From NCBI GenBank assembly GCA_013398295.1, contig VZSF01000890.1:806001-870000 (forward strand): 64,000 nt of DNA, in the 5' to 3' direction. How positions within the stretch are numbered: position 1 is the first letter of the stretch; each line of letters begins with the position of its first letter. Made by a program: the position numbers and the translations under genes. The notes beneath the pieces are model-generated. The model worked only from the letters and a program-made list of their open reading frames with translations. It made no database searches and was not told where the DNA came from. Source of the DNA: Chionis minor. Taxonomy: Eukaryota; Chordata; Aves; Charadriiformes; Chionididae. This document shows, one piece after another, positions 1-11,437 of the stretch.

Positions 1-1239
1 TCACAGGCACCCCTCTCTGCTGATTTAAGTCTTTGTTTCACATGCTAATTTTTGATCTAGTGTCAATGCGGATTCTGATGTATATTTGTTGTTTCATAGT
101 TTGATTGAACCAAAACCTCAGAGCAAAACAAAGTTTAAATTGTTGAATGTCTGTTGATTTTAACACCAGACCATATATCAATCAGGATCTCTCACAGTGT
201 GGCACTAATTATAATTTTCTTGGCCTCTACATGCATTCTTTTTCTTTTAAAATTATACTAAGCCAGTTTTGCCTGATTGGATTGAAAAGAACAAACAAAC
301 AAACAAACCAACCTTAAAGGTGTGACTACTTTAATCCTCCCAAACTGTCAAAATTCTGAGAACTCATGTGGATTTGTGTGTGGCAAAAATGCAGTTCATT
401 TGTAAGATCCACAGCAAGACCAGGACAGTAAGTGGAAGCTGGCCATTGAACTAGTTAATGATACTGTTACCTAAGGAATAGAAACAGTAATTGTGAACAC
501 CTTGTTCACAGCACAGTATTACGAACAATCCATTTCTGAACAATTTGTGAATCTCAGTGCATGAGACACTTACAGAAACCAAGAACAACTGTGTTTTTCT
601 ATATGCTTGTACAGATGATGAACAATGAAGCACGGTCCTACTCAGGCAGTATGGAAAGATAACAGTGCCTAGGGCTGTGTTATTTTTATTATTATCTGGA
701 GATTTCCTATTTTCTTGTTTAATAACCCATACACCTTTTTGTATTGATAATACATAAAACCCAAATAATTACGAATAATTCCATTTAGCCACTTTTTGCT
801 AAATGTTGAAAGTTGATCTATACTGAAGCCTTAATTTAAAGGAAAACAAAAGCAAGATATGGTTATTTCTCTGTCCACTGATCTTCTACCCTAGTTACAT
901 CTTGACTACACTAGACCAAACTATAAAAAGTAAAGGTGAGATTTTTTTTTCCTGTTTGTAAGCAAGCTATTTGTCTTGTTTTGATGTAAATCTGTTGAAG
1001 GGCAAGTCCACTGTAAGTAATACGAACACCTCAGAAACACGTGGCAAGAAACAGGATCCACCTGATCACATGGACAAAAACATCTTTGGCAACAGCTCGT
1101 GCCTGGTAGTTGCTTTAAAAAAAGTGTGATGGGGGAGGGAATTGATGAGCTATGATCAAGTGAGGAGGTGGTGGTTGGCGTTTGCAAACAAAGGATGCAG
1201 GCTGATGTGGCAAGAGAGGCCTTATAATCTATGAAACAA
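1..1239. other. Spacer, no gene recognised
   Basis: AT-rich DNA with a short (AAAC)n tract near 290-312. Short open frames occur on the minus strand but show no family resemblance and no codon structure I trust. The stretch from about 1,000 to 1,240 directly precedes the CR1 at 1,240 and might be its degraded 5' part, but I cannot align it to CR1 by eye. Confidence 0.5.
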
Positions 1240-1715
1240 GGCTGAAGTTGGGCCACCTCAGTGTATGTACACAAATAGGGAAATGTGGACAGGACGGAAG
1301 TATCAGTTAAGCTCACACGTTTGCTGGGAAATCGTCAAAACCGGGTGTTCATCTGAAGCAGCCATACACCACTAATACCTGCAGCATGGGGGGCACACAG
1401 GAGTAATTAGAGATCCGTATGCAGTTGTGCGCCTAGGATTTCACTGGGATCATGGAGATGTGGTGCAATAGCGCACATGGTTGTATGCTGTCATGGATGA
1501 ATATAAGGTCTTTATGAAGAGCTGGAATGGGTGAAGAGGGAGATTTGCTCTCCATGTGAGAGAGTAGCAAGGGTACGTGGAAATCTGCCTAGGATGGAAT
1601 GAGTCAGTTGAGAGCCTGTAGGCCAAGATTAGCAGGCAGACCAAAGCGGGTGACATTGTGGTGGATGTCTGCTACATCTTGATAAAGAAGAATAAGAAAA
1701 GGAGGCCTTCAGGAG

Positions 1716-1994
1716 TTGGAAAAAGCTTTACTTTCACAGCCCTTTGTCCTTATGGGGGTATTGAACTACTCTAATACCTGTTGGAGAGAAAACACAGGAG
1801 TACACAAGAAGTGCAGGAGGTTTCCAGCATGCTTTGATGGCAATTTCCTGACAAAGGTGATCAAGAAACCAATGAGTGGAGGTGCTCTGTTGGACCTGAT
1901 ACTTACAAGCAAGGATGAACTGGCTTGGGGTGACCTTGGCACTGCTGACCCTGAGATGATGGATTTTAGGATGCTGAGGAGCAAACAAGTCTAA
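1716..1994 (+). pseudogene. CR1 ORF2 endonuclease fragment
   Basis: A 92-residue open piece of the CR1 ORF2 apurinic/apyrimidinic-type endonuclease, the enzyme that nicks target DNA before target-primed reverse transcription. Visible family landmarks are VLNYSNTCWREN (the usual GDFNxPDICW region, with the GDF lost), the RRFPACFDGNFLTKVI block, and ALLDLILTSKDEL (the usual LLDLxLTN region). A stop follows at the HKM-like position after DLGTADPEMMDF, where intact copies continue with the conserved SDHxM motif. It is a relic with no start codon of its own; the methionine at the beginning is internal to the ancestral frame. Confidence 0.85.
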
Positions 1995-2793
1995 AAACAG
2001 GGTCACAGCCTTGGACTTCAGGGGAACAAACTTTGGCCTCTTCAGAGACCTCCTTGGAGGAATCCTGTGAGATACAACCCTGGAGACAGGAGATCTCCTG
2101 AGGAGAGCTGGTTTATATTCAAGGATTACCTCCTCCAAGCTCAGGCATGGTCTGTCCTGATGAGCAGGAAGTCAAGCAAAAGTGAAAGATGCTTGCATGT
2201 GTGAATATGGAGCTCCTGACTAAACTCAAACAGAAAAAACAAAACATAGAGGAGGTGTACACAGGGAGAGGAGACCCAGGGGAAATACAGAGGTGCTTGT
2301 CTGAGCTAAGCCAAAAGCCAACATAGGGTTGGATCCGGTGAAAGATGTGAAACAAAAGGAAGATGAAGGAAATGAGGGCCTGTGGCTGAATGGGGCAAGG
2401 GCCCTGATGACAAAGGACATAGAAAAGGTCAATTGACTCTAAGCCTTCTTGACCTCTCTCTTCACTGATAAGGCCTGTGTTCACATCTGTTTCCTGAGTT
2501 CCTGAGACCAGTGGGCAAGCCTGACACAAAGAAGACTTACTTTGCTGGAGGAAAATCAGGCTAGGGAACACCTATATCAACTGGGCATACAGGAATCCTT
2601 GTGAACTGATGGGATGCACCCATGAGTGCTGAGGGAGCTCGCTGATGTCATTGCAATGCCATTCTTGGTTATCTTTGGAAGGTCATGGTGATGAGGCAAT
2701 GTTCCTGAGGACTGGAAGAAAGCAAATGTCACACCTGTCTCCAAGAAGGCCAGGAAGGAGGGTCTGGGTAGCAGGAAGCCAGTTAGTCTCCCC

Positions 2794-3018
2794 TTGATAC
2801 CTCGGAAGGTCGTGGATCAAATAATCTTGGAAATCATTTCCCAACATACTGTGAACAGGAGGGTAGTTGGGAGTGGGCAGCAAAGATTCATGAAAACAAG
2901 ATCATTCCCGACCAACTTGACACTATTCCATGATGAGGTGACTAACACGATGCATGAAGTGATATCAGTGGATATTGTTTATCTTGACTTTAATAAGGCT
3001 TCAACACTGTTTCCATAA
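2794..3018 (+). pseudogene. CR1 reverse transcriptase fragment with motif A
   Basis: A 74-residue remnant of the CR1 reverse transcriptase. IPRKVVDQIILEIISQH corresponds to the RT block normally read as IPGKVMEQ, GQQRFMKTRSFPTNL to the GFxKGKSCLTNL block, and VDIVYLDFNKAS to motif A, including the catalytic aspartate of YLDFxKA. The following phenylalanine-aspartate is lost by frameshift. Downstream (about 3,188-3,240) the motif C region reads FSKDT rather than the usual FADDT, so one of the two catalytic aspartates is gone. Not functional. Confidence 0.82.
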
Positions 3019-3596
3019 TATCCTCATAGACAAACTGATGAAAAATAGGCTAGTTAAGCGGACAGTCAGTCAGACTAAAAAGTTACTGAATGGCTAGGTT
3101 CACAGTACTGCGCTCAGTGGCATTTGTGATGATTCTAGCTGGAGACTAGGCATTGCTTGACTCATAGGTCAATACGTCTTCACTAATGATCTGCATGATA
3201 GGGCAGAGTGTACCCTCAGCAAATTTTCAAAGGATACTAACCAGGGAGCTGAGATTGAAGGACCAGATGGATGAGCTGACAGGAACCTAAAAAAGTTCAA
3301 CAAAAGTAAGTGCAAAGTCCCATACCTGGAGAGGAATAATCCCCCACACCAACACAGACTGTGGGCCAACCAACTGGAAAGCAGTTTTGTAGAAAAGGAC
3401 CTGAGGCTACTAGTGAACACCAAGTAGAACAAGAGGCAACAATGTGCCTTTGTGGCAAAAAGTGCTAGTTTTTTCTTAAGCTCCCTTAGGAGGAACCAGC
3501 AAGTAGAAGGAGGTGATCCTTACCCTCTGCTGAACACAGGTGAAGCCACCTTTAGAATGCTGTGTCTAGTTGTGGGTTCTTCAGTAAAAGCAAGAC

Positions 3597-3821
3597 ATGG
3601 ACATACTAGAAAGAGTCCAGTGCAGGGTCAAGATGATTAGTGGACTAGAGAATTACTTATATGAAGAGAGTCTGAGAGAGCTGGGACTGTTCAACCCACA
3701 GAAAAGAAGGCTCAGGTGGATCTTTTCCTTGTGTGAATACCTGATAGGGATGAAGACAACAGAACCTGGCACTTCTTGGTGGTGCCCAATGACAGGACAT
3801 AAGCCAATGGGCACAAACTGA
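3597..3821 (+). pseudogene. CR1 ORF2 C-terminal fragment
   Basis: The remnant MDILERVQCRVKMISGLENY...ELGLFNPQKRRLR matches the conserved ORF2 C-terminal region of CR1 (MDxLExVQRRATKM...[17 protein letters not shown]). It is part of the long copy at 1,240-4,083. The frame ends close to an AT-rich expansion that interrupts the 3' end of the element. Confidence 0.85.
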
Positions 3822-3857
3822 GATGCAGAAAATTGTTTTAACAAAACAAAAAAGTTT

Positions 3858-3905
3858 TAATTTATTTTTTACTTTTTATTTTTATTTTTATTATTTTTCT
3901 TTTAT
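3858..3905 (+). repeat. T/A-rich expansion inside CR1
   Basis: An almost pure T/A tract with TTTTTA-like units sits where CR1 copies normally encode the KxFFTxRVT region (the TTCTTTACTGTGAGGGTG stretch). Recognisable CR1 sequence (GCAAGGGTGGTCAAAG...) resumes directly after it. A microsatellite grown from the T-rich codons inside the element is the simplest reading. Confidence 0.7.
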
Positions 3906-4083
3906 AGCAAGGGTGGTCAAAGATTGGCACAGGTTGCCCCAAGAGGTTGTAGAGTTTCCATTCTTTAGATCTATTTAAACCTGCCTGAAGATGGTCCTGA
4001 GCAACCCAGATCCAAGCAGGAATGGTACTAGATGAGCTCTGAAGCTGCCAACCAGCTTCAGCCACTTTGTAGTTCTGTGATAC

Positions 4084-6867
4084 CAAAGTACTGTGGAACC
4101 ATGTGTCAGTAAGGCAGATTGGAAAGACTCAAGTGCTCCAATACAGTGCATTTGTTAGTATTCAGGATTGTTTCTTTGGGGAAACATATTCTCATAAATT
4201 TGCAAGCTGATACATGAACATAGAATGATGTAACAGTTTTACAGATTATGAGAGTTACCTGGTGGCATGTATGAAGAACTTAACAGGAATCCTGCTAATT
4301 GAACCATTTCAAACAAAAGACCTTCTGAAAGTGTATACCTGTTCATTTACCTCAGAATATTTATTATGGTGAGGAACTGGATTTGCAGCTGATGAATAGG
4401 TATCTGCCTTTTGGTAATAAAGTTGTGCTGTTTTACAATGACTAAGAATCTGCCCTCTCATTCTACTTGTTTGTTTGTTCAGATTTTTCTTTTAATTTCT
4501 TTTTCTCTTTTGCTTTTAATTGTACTACAATTATGCATAACATTTCACAAACAATATGAATGCTAAGTCACTCTCCTGAGGGTGACTCAGAAGGTGACAT
4601 CAAGAGTTCAAGCTAAGCAATCATTCAATTTCTGAAGGGGCTATATGATATGAGATGGAAAAGGATCAAAATTATATCATATTACTTGTAAAATATTGAC
4701 AAAGGTAAGGGTTTAAGTAGTCTGGAAGAGAAATAATGAGTAATGGCTAATCAGTTACTGCTCTCCAAAGAAACAGGAGATAGGATATTCAGATAAGAGT
4801 GGGACAGAATAACCCAGACAAGGACAGATTGATTTAAATCCCATAAGCTGCTACAGCCGTGGTTTTGGCTATTACTATAACTTTTCAGAAAGGGCTCTAT
4901 GGCAGCATGTGCAGAAAATAGACAGAAACAACCTAAAGAGACAGTGTTGTGGATATTAGCACTCAATACTGTAACACTCTTGTTTCTTTCTGTCCGTTTT
5001 AACAATCCTTTAATTCTTTATTTAAAGAAGTATTACTAAATCTAAACTGTGAATAGTCAAAAATATCTTGGAAATAGATTTATTCAATGTTAATGCATGA
5101 TTTTTGTTGCATGTATTTAATGTTAGTTTTTTACTTCTATATGACTAAAAATCTACTTGTGCAAATATATTTACCTTTCCAACTAAAAATTTGCTATAGA
5201 AAATTTTCTGGCTGGTTAAGAAAAATTATAAACCACTTTGAATATCTTTGAAGAGTGAGAGCTTATATACAGCATATTCTTAGCTGTAAAAAGATATTTA
5301 TTTCCTCTGCATGTATCTGCACAGTTCTTAGCATGTGGTTTAGTGCCTGTTTTGCTCCAGTATTTATTTTACAATATCTTTTCAAAGATATGTATAAGTG
5401 CCTGCTTGGTATTCCACTTCACAATCCCTAGGAAAAGCTAAGTACCTAGAAGTCTTCAGTTTCAAGTTGTAAATGCTCTGCAAATGCTAGAACTGTGTGG
5501 GCAAAAGTCAAAGAGACTATAAAACAGAACACTTCTCCCATTTTACAATAATACAGATTAGAAAGAGACATGATCTTCGTCCTGGAAAAACTGGCCCTGT
5601 AGCATATGTATATTCTCAGGAACCCAGCGTAAGAAAGAGTATGTGCAGCTCTTTTGTAACCTAGTTTTTTTAGTAAGACATTTCAAAGATGAAGAATTCT
5701 ACAGAGCAGATCAGAGCTGTATATTGTCATTGGAAGGGACTGCCTTATCCTTTTTCCTTGCAAAGAGAATCAGTTTACAAAGTCATCATCTTCCTTTAAC
5801 AGAGGTGTCACAAAAAACATAGGAAGAAAGCATCATGTGACTAGGAAGCGAGAGTCACACTTCTGAACTGCCATTATGTGACAGTTATTAAAAGATCCTT
5901 TCTTGTTCTAAAGACCACTTTTTTTTTTGAATTGTATGACTTGATGCTCAACACTTTACATTTCACCTTTTTAACTTGAAAAAATGTGAAAATAATACAG
6001 AACAAAGTTCTTCTGAAGTATGAGATCTACAAATGACCTTGTTTTTCTCTAAAAACAGTTGTGAGAGAGAGCTGTAAAAGAAAAGATAAAAAATTAGATT
6101 ATATAATTCCAGGCTGTATTCAAAAGAGACAGGCTCTGCTTTTCTGTATTAACCAATGTTTCATACCATAATAGATTGTTGTGATTTCAAGAGAGCTATA
6201 TTTGGAAAGCTGCTACATAGTGTGCCAAGCAGCTATTCTTCACTGTTGTGTTTAAAGGTAGTCTTCTTTTCAGAAAATGAAGATTAAATACACGATAAAG
6301 TTATGTTCCTTAGGAAAGAAATACATTGCCTCAGCTCAGAACCACTGGATATTGTGATATACACAGGTATTCAAATTGAAAAGTAGAGATTTTTATAGTC
6401 TTTAACTTGAGTATTTTCCTATTTATCTTTGATTTAAAAAAAAAAAAAACAAAAAAACCCCCAATGCCATAACATGTTCTCAAAATCATTGTCTGATAAA
6501 TGAACAGTGGCTGTAGTAGCATCCTTTCTATAAAATTGGTAATGAATACTGGACATTATATTCCTAACTGCATGTTGGTGCTGCTTTTCTGAATCTAGTC
6601 TTATAACTGTAAGACAATAAAGAGGACTTCTCTACTTCATACCAAATGAACTTGGATGAATACAAATACAAACTAATGCAACCCAGGTCATAGATTACAG
6701 ACATAAGGAGTACATTCCAGTAAAGGACAAAGATTCTTTAACTTTCTCCAAATAAACTGGTAAAGATACCAATGACAATCCAGACAAAGAAGTTCAAAAT
6801 TCAATAAAAAAACCCTGATACACCCTACTGAGAAACAACTACTTTTCTAATTACTTTATTTATAACT
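4084..6867. other. Spacer, no gene recognised
   Basis: Low-GC DNA between two CR1 copies. Short homopolymer A and T runs occur (for example around 6,433-6,457). No reading frame has recognisable homology and no repeat family was identified. Confidence 0.55.
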
Positions 6868-6943
6868 ACCCTCTACTCTGCTCTGGTAAGACCCCCACAT
6901 GGAGTACTGCATCCAGCTTAGGAGTTGTTAGCACAAGAAGGGT

Positions 6944-7381
6944 GTGGACCTGTTGGAACAGGTCCAGAGGAGGGCCACGAAGATGTCCAGGGAGCTGGAA
7001 CACCTCTCCTATGAAGACAGGCTGAGAGAATTGGGGTTGTTCAGCCTGGAGAAGAGAAGGCCTCAGGGAGACTTTATAGCAGCTTCCCGGTATCTGAAGG
7101 GGGCCTACAAGAAAGCTGAAGAGGAAATTTTTACAAAGGCTTGTAGTGATAAGACAAGTGGTAACGGCTTCAAACTGGAAGAAGATAGATTTAGATTAGA
7201 TCTCAGGAAGAAATTTTTCACTCTGAGGGTGATGAGGCACTGGAACAGGTTGCCCGGAGAAGTTGTGGATGCTCCATTCATGGAAGTGTTCAAGGCCTGG
7301 TTGGATGGGGCTTTGAGCAAGCAGGTCTACTGGGACGTGTTCCTGCCCATGGCAGGGAGCTTGGAACTAGGTGATCTCTAA
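6944..7381 (+). pseudogene. CR1 ORF2 C-terminus, uninterrupted 145 codons
   Basis: The C-terminal part of CR1 ORF2 downstream of the reverse transcriptase core. Visible blocks are [71 protein letters not shown], then the terminal WLDGALSKQ...LELGDL and a stop followed at once by the short CR1 3' UTR (AGGTCCCTTCCAACTTAAAC). The start methionine is internal to the ancestral protein. It lacks endonuclease and RT catalytic motifs, so it cannot mobilise itself. No promoter or other context suggests expression. Confidence 0.88.
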
Positions 7382-7401
7382 GGTCCCTTCCAACTTAAAC
7401 C

Positions 7402-7466
7402 ATTCTATGATTCTACGATTCTATGATTCCATGATTCTATGATTTTATGATTCTGCAGTTCTGCTG
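7402..7466 (+). repeat. CR1 terminal octamer repeats
   Basis: Seven or eight imperfect copies of ATTCTATG (variants ATTCTACG, ATTCCATG, ATTTTATG, ATTCTGCA) form the 3' tail of the CR1. Such octamer tails replace a poly-A tail in CR1 and are a hallmark of the family. Confidence 0.92.
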
Positions 7467-9805
7467 TTCCTGACATAAAGATTATGCTTAGTACAAACAT
7501 TTCATTGTGACACATAAAGAGTTTTTGTTCAAGGTCTGCCTTATGGGAAGTGATGTAAGGTCCTTGCTTTCCATGCAAACCTCTTATTTCTGTTTCTAAA
7601 CTTGTATTTATAAGGTATATGTTCTAATACTGGAGTGTGGGAAACCACAAAACAGACAACTATACGTGGGTATAATGAAGAACGCAGTTGTAGACAATGC
7701 TGTTGTACCAATAGACAGAAGTTCCAAATGGGATGATAGAAAAAACTCCTCTAGTTAACTCGTTATATGTAAATTCACTGCTTCACAGCACTGGAAAAGG
7801 GAACATTCTAGAGTTACCTGTAGAAAAAAATGTAGCTATAGCCATTGTGTTCATTATATTATCACTACTAATCATACTAATGAAGTAATACTCCTTGTAA
7901 AGCTGTAATAATCAATACCAGACTTTCTATCTTTCCAAAGGAATAAAAAAAAAATCTTCCAATTTGTCTTGTACAAGAAAAAAAAAATTGATTGATTCAT
8001 ATGTTTCTGGGGCCTTTGTAGTCCCCCTCGATTGTCAGATGTTTACTGTCCTGCAGTAGGAACAACAGATTCCTACTCTGCAATATAGTTGCAAACTAAA
8101 GCTTTTGGAGTGTAAAAACATGTTTTTGAGCTTGCTAATTGTGAAGCAGTTTTAGAGTGAGATCTGAGTCTTCCATGAAAAATTTGTGGGCAGTAGGATG
8201 TTAGACTTTTCATTAAACCTCTTTTTGGTGATTTGGGTTTTGTTTGGGGTTTTTTTGGTACCAGATTTGTATGTTGTGTCATCCATGGCACAAACAGTTA
8301 GCTCCAGTTTTGTACATCATGCTGGCACTTGTCACTTTCTCCATTATCAGTGGTTTTCACTTAAGTCAACTTTATAACGTCAAAGGTTCCTTTACACGTT
8401 ATAAGCAAGGCATATACCTCAGAATAATTTTCTTTTTACTGTTCTACTGGTTTTCTAGGTTCACCTAAACATTTTCTCTTCTTTGTTCTTGGTGTGGGCT
8501 GTGCTGTAGCTCTAAATGAACCCATGATTATGGGAGGCTTCCCTGGAGCTTGCAGCCTTGCAAGCAGCAGCTGTTCAGATGACCTACATGTAATGTTTTT
8601 ATTATCTTTGTTTCTTCACTGGGTTAGTAATTTCCTGCTAGTTTACTCCAGCACTACAAATTATGTCACTTTCCTGTAATATTGACTCAACAAACTCCTA
8701 GGCTAAAACTTCTTCATACATCTTCTGATAAGATCAGGATTTGGACAGGTAGGAACATAACAGAGGTCTCAGACTCAGGCAGCATTCAATCCTCCGCTTT
8801 AAAAATACTGCTGCTTTCAAACAAACTCTTTAATGAGTCATCACACTACTGAGGTACGTAAGTGAAAGAAACACTTTGGCTTTCTTTGGCTTTCTAAATT
8901 ATGCAAGTACCCTGTTTGATATTGTAAAAAGAATGTAATATCATGATTTATGTCCTTCTTTTTAATTTTCATTAGAGCATAATTTAACAACATAATGGGT
9001 TTGTTGGGGTTTTTTTGCACTGTATTGGCTTACATGTAATGACAAAGGCAATTTGAATTATTTTCTTCCTTCAGTCAGTGGGGTTCTACAAATTTTTAGT
9101 AATAAGAAAAATGAAGGAAGAAAGCTTTAAAATGACTATTTGTGAGGGTTCTTAGAAAATGTCTGAAAGTGACTACAGAATACATGGCATTCATGACAGC
9201 TATTTCTGCTCTGGTTCCTATGAAAAGGTCACCTTAGTTGAATCCTGCATAAAATGAAACTTTTAGCTAATGAGCATTTGAGAACTTGTCCTTGTTTTTT
9301 CAATTAGTGTTTTTATCCACTGGTCAGCACCTATGTGTAAGTCCCTACAGGTATTTTGCAAAATTTTGCAGTAAAATAAATTACTTGTGATTTCACATGA
9401 ACTAGCAATTCCCTGGAACCCTTTATGTATCTCAAGCAGTTTTAATAATCTGTCTTGGGAAAACTTTAATTGGTTTTGAATGTATCAGAATGAAGTTAAC
9501 ATTTATGTTTCAATCTAATGTGGTGCATTTAATTTCATGTCCTTTTATTATAATCTGCATAGCTAGAACAAAGTAGAAATGCTTGCTTTCATATTTGTGT
9601 TTGCTGAAACAAGTCAGTGGAGTACAATCAGTTTGGAGTTTTGAAGCTGTACTTATAGTCTGAGTCCTTGCCTTGCCTTACCTTCTTTTCCAATCTCTTT
9701 CCCTTACGGACACAAATCCATTGCTTAATGGAAATTGTGTAATAATTGTTTTCCCTATGCACAAATGCAGCGCTCTAGCAAACTATGATGTATGAGGAAG
9801 CATCT
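7467..9805. other. Spacer, no gene recognised
   Basis: AT-rich DNA. A 10-bp direct duplication (TTTGGCTTTC twice near 8,875-8,895) and several short T runs are visible. The plus-strand frames near 8,186-8,679 lack any recognisable domain and have the composition expected of chance frames in T-rich DNA. Confidence 0.5.
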
Positions 9806-10135
9806 GGGGTCCTACAAGAGAGCAGGCGAAGGACGTTTTACTAGGGCACGTAGCGATAGGACGAGGGGGAATGGCTTTAAACTGGAAGATGGCAGGTTTA
9901 GATTAAACATTAGGAAGAAATTTTTTACTTTGAGGGTGGTAAGGCATGGGAACAGGTTGCCCAGAGAGGTTGTTGAGGCCCCATCCCTGGAGGTGTTTAA
10001 GGCCAGGCTGGATGTAACCTTGGGCAACCTGGTGTAGTGGGAGGTGTCCCTGCCTATGGCAGGGGGGTTGGAACTCGATGATCTGCAAGGTACCTTCCAA
10101 CTTAAACCATTCTATGATTTTATGATTCTATGATC
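9806..10135 (+). mobile_element. CR1 LINE 3' fragment (ORF2 end and tail)
   Basis: A short CR1 piece starting near GGGGTCCTACAAGAGAGCAG and ending in three octamer-like repeats (ATTCTATG, ATTTTATG, ATTCTATG). The open frame at 9,792-10,037 carries [38 protein letters not shown] and [20 protein letters not shown], all standard CR1 ORF2 C-terminal blocks, and ends at the expected GNLV. It belongs to a slightly different subfamily from the copies at 6.9 and 10.7 kb. Confidence 0.92.
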
Positions 10136-10735
10136 CGCAAAATCTAAGGGGAAATAAGAATATTTTCCCCAAGGATTTAAAGCAGAGTCAGGACATAGAT
10201 TTTTTATAAATTTATAGACCTGAGTAGTAGTATACTCTACTGTGATATAAAGGCAGTAGCCACATTTCAGCTAAATGTTGAGTATGGGAAAACACCAGTA
10301 AAATATTAACTGATGTAGAGCAAAGTTGGTAGGCAGGAATAATCTAGAGAAGATATTTTGTCTGTATTATTGCCATTATCATTTCTTATTCATAGTCTGT
10401 CTTTCTCTGATATTGCCTGTCACTGCCTTACATGAAAAAAAAACCCAAACCCCAAAATAAAAAAACCAAAACCACACCAACTTGTTCATCTTTCCCTCTA
10501 AACTGTGCCACTTTGCTAGGTATATCTGTAGAGAGAATGCCAGGCAAATCTGAGTCATTAATTTTGCAATCTAACATATATTTCTGACTCCCACTTGTCT
10601 CTTATTGATTTGACGAATTCTTTCCAAATCCTGTTACTTCCTTTGTTGCCACAGCATGTGACAACAGCAAAAGCAAAGTGAAGAAAGTGGCTAGAATATA
10701 GTGGCTAGAATATCAAACATAGAATATGAGAACGG
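10136..10735. other. Spacer between CR1 copies
   Basis: Low-complexity A/C-rich tract at about 10,433-10,485 (AAACCC-type wording), otherwise AT-rich sequence with no recognisable gene. Confidence 0.5.
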
Positions 10736-11437
10736 ATTGAGAGAAGCTCTGAAGAGAAGGAGTTGGGAGCGTTGGTTGATGAGAAGCTTAACATGAGCCA
10801 GCAAAGTGAGCTCGCAACCCAGAAAGCCAGCTGGATCCTGGGCTTCATCAAATGAAGCGTGGCCAGCAGACTGAGGGAGGTGATTCTGCCCTTCTACTCT
10901 GCTCTTATGGGACCCCATCTGGAATACTGAGTCCAGCTCCGGAGCCACCAACATAAGAAGGACAGGGACCTGTTGGAGTCAGTCCAGAGGAGGGCCATGA
11001 AGATGACCAGAGGGCTGGAACACCTCTGCTATGAGGGCAGGCTGAGACAGTTGTGATTATGCAGCCTGGAGAAGAGAAGGCCCCAGGGAGACTTTATAGC
11101 AGCTTCCTGGTATCTGAAGGGGCCAACAAGCAAGTTGGAGAGGAACTTTTTACAAAGGCATGTAGTGATAGGACAAGTGGTAATGGCCTTAAACTGGAAG
11201 AGGGTAGATTTGGATTAGATCTCAGGAAGAAATTTTTCACTCTGAGGGTGATGAGGCACTGGAACAGGTTGTCTAGGAAAGCAGCAGAGGCACCATCCAT
11301 GGAAGTGTTCAAGGCCAGGCTGGATGGGTCTTTGAGCAGGCAGGTCTAGTGGGAGGAGTCCTTGCCCATGGTAGGGGGGTTGTAACTATATGATCTTTAG
11401 TGTCCTTTCCAACCTAAATTATTCTATGATTCTGTGA
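10736..11437 (+). mobile_element. CR1 LINE 3' fragment
   Basis: CR1 starting in the region coding for LESS..EKDLGVLVDEKL (GAAGGAGTTGGGAGCGTTGG), passing through the CLYSALM and EYC block, the VQRRAMKM block and the ORF2 C-terminus, and ending at a short ATTCTATG/ATTCTGTG tail near 11,437. A stop sits in the LRQL*L position near 11,056 and other lesions split the frame. It is the same subfamily as the copy at 6,868-7,466 but about 130 bp longer at its 5' end, so the two are independent insertions and not a simple duplication. Confidence 0.92.
11053..11349 (+). pseudogene. CR1 ORF2 C-terminal fragment
   Basis: A 98-codon open remnant with [40 protein letters not shown] and [15 protein letters not shown], the conserved end of CR1 ORF2. 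It stops at the expected position just before the 3' UTR. Upstream the frame is lost near 11,050. Part of the element at 10,736-11,437. Confidence 0.85.

Larger units (their letters stand above)
1240..4083 (+). mobile_element. CR1 LINE, long decayed copy (ORF2 endonuclease to 3' end)
   Basis: This is a dead CR1 non-LTR retrotransposon. Seen in order: the start of the ORF2 endonuclease region (a GGGCCACCTCAGTGTATGTA-like stretch near 1,250, then the CAGCATGGGG segment near 1,382), endonuclease peptides at 1,716-1,994, the segment between endonuclease and reverse transcriptase (2,000-2,650), reverse transcriptase blocks (2,650-3,430), the ORF2 C-terminal block (3,597-3,821), and a CR1 3' end that stops at TTCTGTGA near 4,083. 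The frame is broken many times by indels and stops, so it is an old copy. ORF1 and the 5' UTR are absent or unrecognisable, as expected for a 5'-truncated insertion. An AT-rich expansion interrupts it at 3,858-3,905. Family identification is from remembered CR1 consensus features, not a search. The left boundary is uncertain by about 100 bp or more. Confidence 0.88.
6868..7466 (+). mobile_element. CR1 LINE 3' fragment with intact C-terminal frame
   Basis: A 5'-truncated CR1 beginning inside ORF2 (CTCTACTCTGCTCTGGTAAG, the LPLYSALV coding region) and running through the end of ORF2 to the terminal octamer repeats. The ORF2 end is open for 145 codons, which suggests it is younger than the 1.2-4.1 kb copy. 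It shares subfamily-specific wording (GGGAGACTTTATAGCAGCTT) with the copy at 10,736-11,437. Confidence 0.93.

Noticed and set aside
1734..2571. Minus-strand frames of 134 and 150 codons
   Set aside because: Antisense shadows of the CR1 ORF2 on the plus strand.
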